64,000 nucleotides of DNA from Caulobacter sp. 73W. GTDB taxonomy: Bacteria > Pseudomonadota > Alphaproteobacteria > Caulobacterales > Caulobacteraceae. This document shows positions 57,962 through 64,000 of this stretch, one piece after another. The position numbers and the translations under genes were made by a program. Numbering within the stretch: the stretch's first letter is position 1; the number at the start of each line of letters is the position of its first letter. Below the pieces are notes generated by a model, which saw only the letters and a list, made by a program, of their open reading frames with translations, was not told where the DNA came from and ran no database searches. The DNA is taken from positions 2,914,001 to 2,978,000 of the forward strand of contig NZ_CP158375.1 of the NCBI RefSeq assembly GCF_041021955.1, written 5' to 3'.

Positions 57962-58303
57962 TTACGAGCCCGTACCCGGCTTTTCGCTGAAGTACTTCTC
58001 GAACTTGCCTGTCTCGCGCTCGTATTCCTCGCGGTCGGCCGGCGGGGTGCCCTTGACCGTGATGTTCGGCCAGACCTTGGCGTAGTCGGAGTTGATCCGC
58101 AGCCACTTGCCGTCCGGATCGTCCTCGGTGTCGGGCTTGATGGCGTCCACCGGGCACTCAGGTTCGCACACGCCGCAGTCGATGCACTCGTCGGGATTGA
58201 TCACCAGGGTGTTCTCACCCTCGTAGAAGCAGTCGACGGGGCACACCTCCACGCAGTCCATGAACTTACATTTGATGCAGGGGTCGGTGACGATGTAGGT
58301 CAT
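57962..58303 (-). CDS. fdxA: Seven-iron ferredoxin FdxA
   Basis: 113-residue ferredoxin with one 3Fe-4S and one 4Fe-4S cluster. The first cysteine set is in [20 protein letters not shown] and the second in [16 protein letters not shown]. The C-terminal 55-residue extension with [19 protein letters not shown] is typical of this alphaproteobacterial form. It is probably an electron carrier. The helicase/S4/fdxA/carD order is conserved in related genomes. Confidence 0.95.
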   Translation of the reverse strand: MTYIVTDPCIKCKFMDCVEVCPVDCFYEGENTLVINPDECIDCGVCEPECPVDAIKPDTEDDPDGKWLRINSDYAKVWPNITVKGTPPADREEYERETGKFEKYFSEKPGTGS

Positions 58304-58361
58304 CGGAACGCAGGCGGCCTTTTGAGTGTGCGCGGCCTAATCGGCCTTGAGGCGCGGGTTG

Positions 58362-58666
58362 TCAATGTGACGGCTTCTCTAGGTCCTGCGAGGTTTCCTC
58401 TAATACGACGTAAAGGCCGCGCGCTTCGCTGGCCGGACCACGGCGTTCGCCCAAGCCTTCCACCCGAATGCTGACCAGCCGCCCGCCCAGCGCGAACAGC
58501 ACCGCGTCGCCGGGACGTAAGGTGCGCGACGGCTTGTCCAGCCTCGTCTGCACGCCGGCCCGCGTCAGCCGCACCCGCCCCTCGTCCACGAACTTGGCGG
58601 CCATGGAACGGGTCTTGAAGAACCGCGCCCGCCACAGCCACACGTCGATGCGGGCGGCGTCGTCGC

Positions 58667-58670
<4 letters not shown>
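58362..58670 (-). CDS. S4-domain RNA-binding protein (Hsp15-like)
   Basis: 102 residues. The S4 fold is ARIDVWLWRARFFKTRSMAA with KFVDEGRVRLTRAGVQTRLD, followed by LRPGDAVLFALGGRLVSIRV. The heat-shock protein Hsp15 of E. coli rescues 50S subunits carrying nascent peptide, which this protein may do too. Its start overlaps the helicase stop by four bases (ATGA), so the two are co-expressed. Confidence 0.9.
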
Positions 58671-61654
<2,984 letters not shown>

Positions 61655-61718
61655 GGGCGGAAAGTGGGGCGGCGCGCAGGGCGAAGCAAGCGAAGCCTTT
61701 ATGTCACGCGCGATTGCG

Positions 61719-62441
61719 TCAGGCGGCGAAGATCGCCGCCTCGTCTTCGGCGGTCAGCACGCGCCACTGGCCGGGCTCCAGGTCGTCCGGCAGGGCCAGG
61801 GCGCCGACCTGGTCGCGGTGCAGGGCGGTCACGTGGTTGCCCACGGCGGCGAACATGCGGCGCACCTGGTGGTAGCGGCCCTCATGGATGGTCAGCAGCG
61901 CCTCGGTGGAGGACAGCACCTCCAGCTGCGCGGGCAGCAGGGGCTTGTCCTCGCTCTCCAGCATCAGCGTCCCGGCCGCGAAGGTCGCCCCTTCGTCACC
62001 CCTCAACGGGCGGTCCAGGGTGACGCGATAGCGCTTGGGCACATGGTGCTTGGGCGAGATGATCCGGTGCAGCAGCGGCCCGTCGTCGGTCAGCAGGATC
62101 AGGCCCGAGGTGTCCTTGTCCAGCCGCCCCACGGTAGAGATGGCCGGATCACGCAAGGTCCAGCGGCGGGGCAGCAGGTCGTAGATCCGCGTGCCTTCTT
62201 CCTTGTGCGAGCACACCACGCCCAGGGGCTTGTGCATCATCAGGGCCAACGGCGCGGGCGGGTCCACGGGCTTGCCGCGGATGGTCATGCGCGCGGGCAG
62301 GTCGGCGGTGACGGCGATGCGCTGGCCGGCGTCCTTCAGGGCCTTGCCGTCCAGGATCACCTGGCCGGCGGCGACCATGGCCTGGACCTCGCGGCGCGAG
62401 CCGTAGGCCATGTTGGACAGCACGCGGTCCAGCCGCGCCAT
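61719..62441 (-). CDS. RsuA-family pseudouridine synthase
   Basis: 240 residues from MARLDRVLSNMAYGSRREV. An S4 domain (about 1-60) precedes the catalytic domain with VGRLDKDTSGLILLTDDG, in which the Asp is the nucleophile, and GRYHQVRRMFAAVGNHVTAL. The family modifies 16S rRNA U516 or 23S rRNA sites; which is not told. The ATG at 62441 has GGGAAGG upstream; a GTG at 62459 overlapping the rsmC-like stop is an alternative. The conserved Lys-Pro motif MMHKPLGVVCSHKEEG is present. Confidence 0.92.
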   Translation of the reverse strand: MARLDRVLSNMAYGSRREVQAMVAAGQVILDGKALKDAGQRIAVTADLPARMTIRGKPVDPPAPLALMMHKPLGVVCSHKEEGTRIYDLLPRRWTLRDPAISTVGRLDKDTSGLILLTDDGPLLHRIISPKHHVPKRYRVTLDRPLRGDEGATFAAGTLMLESEDKPLLPAQLEVLSSTEALLTIHEGRYHQVRRMFAAVGNHVTALHRDQVGALALPDDLEPGQWRVLTAEDEAAIFAA

Positions 62442-62455
62442 CAGCGCCTTCCCCG

Positions 62456-63397
62456 TCACTTGCGCGCCTCGTAGATCTTGAAGCCGGCTTCCTCGGCCCG
62501 CAGCTCGACCTTGGCGAAGCGCTCGTTCAGCGCGGCCTCATAGGGCAGGTGGCGGTTGGCGGTCAGCCAAAGGGTCCCGCCCTTCTTCAGCAGGTCCGCC
62601 GCGCGCTGGACGAAGGCCTGGCCCAGGCGCTTGTCCTCATGCCCGCCATCGTGGAACGGCGGGTTCATGACCACGAAGTCCAGGTCGGCCAACGCAAGGT
62701 CCGGATCGCGGATGTCGGCCTGAAGGATGTCGGCGCGCGCATCCTCGATATTGCGGCGGGCCGCGTCGGTCGCCCGGCGGTCGATGTCGAGAAGGGTCAG
62801 CCTGGTCACCTTCGGCTCGGCCAGCACGGCCTTGGCCAGCAGGCCGACGCCGCAGCCAGCGTCGAGCCCCGCGCCCGACAGCTTGGGCAGGTGCTTCAGC
62901 AAAAGGACGCTGCCCGGGTCCGGACGGTCCCAGCTGAACACGCCGGGCTGCGACCACATCGACAGGCGCGGCGCCACTTGGGGCGCGCCGGCGGCGATGG
63001 CTTCATCCAGGCCCACAGGATCGGCCGGGCGGTCGGTCATGCAGATCCGGTGGTGGCGGCGGGCGTCCTCGGCGACCACGCAGCCGAACGCCTCCAGCTC
63101 CTTGCGAAGGCGCGAGCCGCCCTTGTCCTTAGGCGCCAGGGCGGTCAGCCGGCCGCCGACCTTGAGGGCGCGCAGGGCCTGGGCCAGGACATAGCGGCGC
63201 TCCAGCACGCCAGGCGGGGCGACCACGGCCATGGCGTCCAGGCTGCCGTCCGGCTGGAACTCGATCCCTTGCGAATCCAGCGCCAGGGGCGAGAACTGCA
63301 CGCCGCGCGGCGGGTCGATCACACCGTGCTGGGGAACGCCATAGACGCCGAGCGCGGCGTCGCCATTCTTCAAGTCCGATATCGTCATGGGGCGCAT
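62456..63397 (-). CDS. Class I SAM-dependent rRNA methyltransferase, RsmC-like
   Basis: 313 residues. A degenerate N-terminal methyltransferase-like domain is followed by the catalytic one with the SAM motif LDAGCGVGLLAKAVL and the target-base motif VVMNPPFHDGG. These are typical of N2-guanine methyltransferases such as RsmC and RlmG. The chosen start (ATG 63397, MRPMTISDLKNG) has AAGG four bases upstream; the ATG at 63388 is three codons shorter. It is followed, overlapping or nearly so, by the pseudouridine synthase, suggesting joint rRNA modification. Confidence 0.88.
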   Translation of the reverse strand: MRPMTISDLKNGDAALGVYGVPQHGVIDPPRGVQFSPLALDSQGIEFQPDGSLDAMAVVAPPGVLERRYVLAQALRALKVGGRLTALAPKDKGGSRLRKELEAFGCVVAEDARRHHRICMTDRPADPVGLDEAIAAGAPQVAPRLSMWSQPGVFSWDRPDPGSVLLLKHLPKLSGAGLDAGCGVGLLAKAVLAEPKVTRLTLLDIDRRATDAARRNIEDARADILQADIRDPDLALADLDFVVMNPPFHDGGHEDKRLGQAFVQRAADLLKKGGTLWLTANRHLPYEAALNERFAKVELRAEEAGFKIYEARK

Positions 63398-63458
63398 ATA
63401 GCCTTGGACGACGGCAGGCTCCATCTAAGCTGTCGATCACCGCCACAGGGAGGCCGCC

Positions 63459-63971
63459 ATGGCCCGCGCAAAAGCCAGCATTTCGGACCAGGCCTACGCC
63501 ACCGCCATCACCACGGGCCGCCACGCCCTGGTCAGCGACGAGCCGCCGGCCCTGGGCGGGCAGGACGTGGGGCCGGCGCCGTACGATCTGCTGTTGGCCA
63601 GCCTCGGCTCCTGCACGGTGATCACCCTGAAGATGTACGCCGACCGCAAGGGCTGGCCGCTGGTGGCGGCGCATGTGGACCTGCATCACTACAAGGACGG
63701 CGACCGCAGCAAGATCGAGCGGGTTTTGCACCTGGAAGGCGACCTGAGCGACGAACAGCGCGCCCGCCTCGCCGACATCGCAGAGCGCACGCCGGTGACC
63801 CTGACCTTGCGCAACGGCGCCGACATCGACACCACCCTGTCCAACGAGCCGCCGCCGCGAATCCCGCCGGTTTCCTACACCGAGGACGAGCTGGACGAGG
63901 CGCTGGAAGAGAGCTTCCCGGCCAGCGACGCGGCGAACCTGCCGCAGCCTCGGCATTCGGATCGTGACTGA
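63459..63971 (+). CDS. OsmC family protein
   Basis: 170 residues. The OsmC/Ohr-like fold has GGQDVGPAPYDLLLASLGSC TVITL, where the Cys of LGSCT is the first redox cysteine; a second peroxidatic Cys is not seen. The body ends near residue 140. The tail VSYTEDELDEALEESFPASD is an extra module, whose DELDEALEESFPASD form recurs at the C-terminus of unrelated bacterial proteins. It starts at ATG 63459 after AGGGAGG and is divergent from the rsmC-like gene. Confidence 0.9.
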   Translation: MARAKASISDQAYATAITTGRHALVSDEPPALGGQDVGPAPYDLLLASLGSCTVITLKMYADRKGWPLVAAHVDLHHYKDGDRSKIERVLHLEGDLSDEQRARLADIAERTPVTLTLRNGADIDTTLSNEPPPRIPPVSYTEDELDEALEESFPASDAANLPQPRHSDRD

Positions 63972-64000
63972 AGGCGGGGGCGTTAACACAAGCGCGGCCG

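Overview
This window is chromosomal DNA of high G+C content. The organism is most likely an alphaproteobacterium of the Caulobacteraceae (Caulobacter/Phenylobacterium/Brevundimonas group). That is an inference from gene content and codon use: a pstCAB/phoU/phoB/phoR cluster, an lgt-midA-pgeF run, a pterin reductase-folB pair, a carD-fdxA-S4 protein-SUV3 helicase block, HWE kinases and a large TonB receptor. No rRNA, CRISPR array or prophage was seen. Gene density is high and most neighbours overlap or nearly touch.

Layout. 0-7.7 kb: phosphate regulon in two minus-strand units, pstC-pstA-pstB-phoU (phoU cut by the window edge) and dienelactone hydrolase x2-phoR-phoU-phoB, separated by a plus-strand CBS-pair gene. 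Pho-box-like sites precede pstC and the internal phoU, and a 20-codon ORF plus a perfect hairpin lie in the pstC leader. 7.8-14.8 kb: ychF, pirin, hydrolase, XRE/DUF2975 pair, pth-rplY, lipoprotein. 14.9-17.5 kb: MarR-response regulator-kinase operon. 17.5-29.2 kb: aldehyde dehydrogenase with an operator-like dyad, NUDIX, folate genes, prs, pgeF-midA-lgt, ubiK, YbjN-proC, and a secreted HExxH protein beside an AraC regulator. 29.3-38.3 kb: TonB-dependent receptor, nhaA, selO and small or periplasmic proteins. 38.5-48 kb: hybrid kinase, chloroperoxidase-like hydrolase, a double-HTH regulator fused to a pseudo-alpha/beta-hydrolase, acyl-CoA dehydrogenase/HxlR divergent pair, TSUP transporter, sigma factor/VOC pair.

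48.5-54.3 kb is an accessory island, apparently lower in G+C than its flanks. It is bounded on the left by four copies, and on the right by two inverted copies, of a GGCCCG-containing repeat resembling IS21-family termini, and it abuts the 3' end of a tRNA-Arg(CCU). It carries orphan small membrane proteins, a zincin (HEMGH) gene overlapping a gene for an exported protein of unknown function (an effector/immunity-like arrangement) with a perfect palindrome upstream, a PhyH-type dioxygenase, a 55-residue membrane peptide and an IS1182-type transposase.

54.4-64 kb returns to core genes: dctA, an HWE kinase, carD, fdxA, S4 protein, SUV3-like helicase with a basic repeat tail, rsuA-type pseudouridine synthase, rsmC-like methyltransferase and an OsmC protein.

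The items that look most novel are the zincin/exported-protein pair in the island, the LuxR-type regulator with a catalytically dead hydrolase domain, and the Pho-controlled leader ORF with its hairpin.
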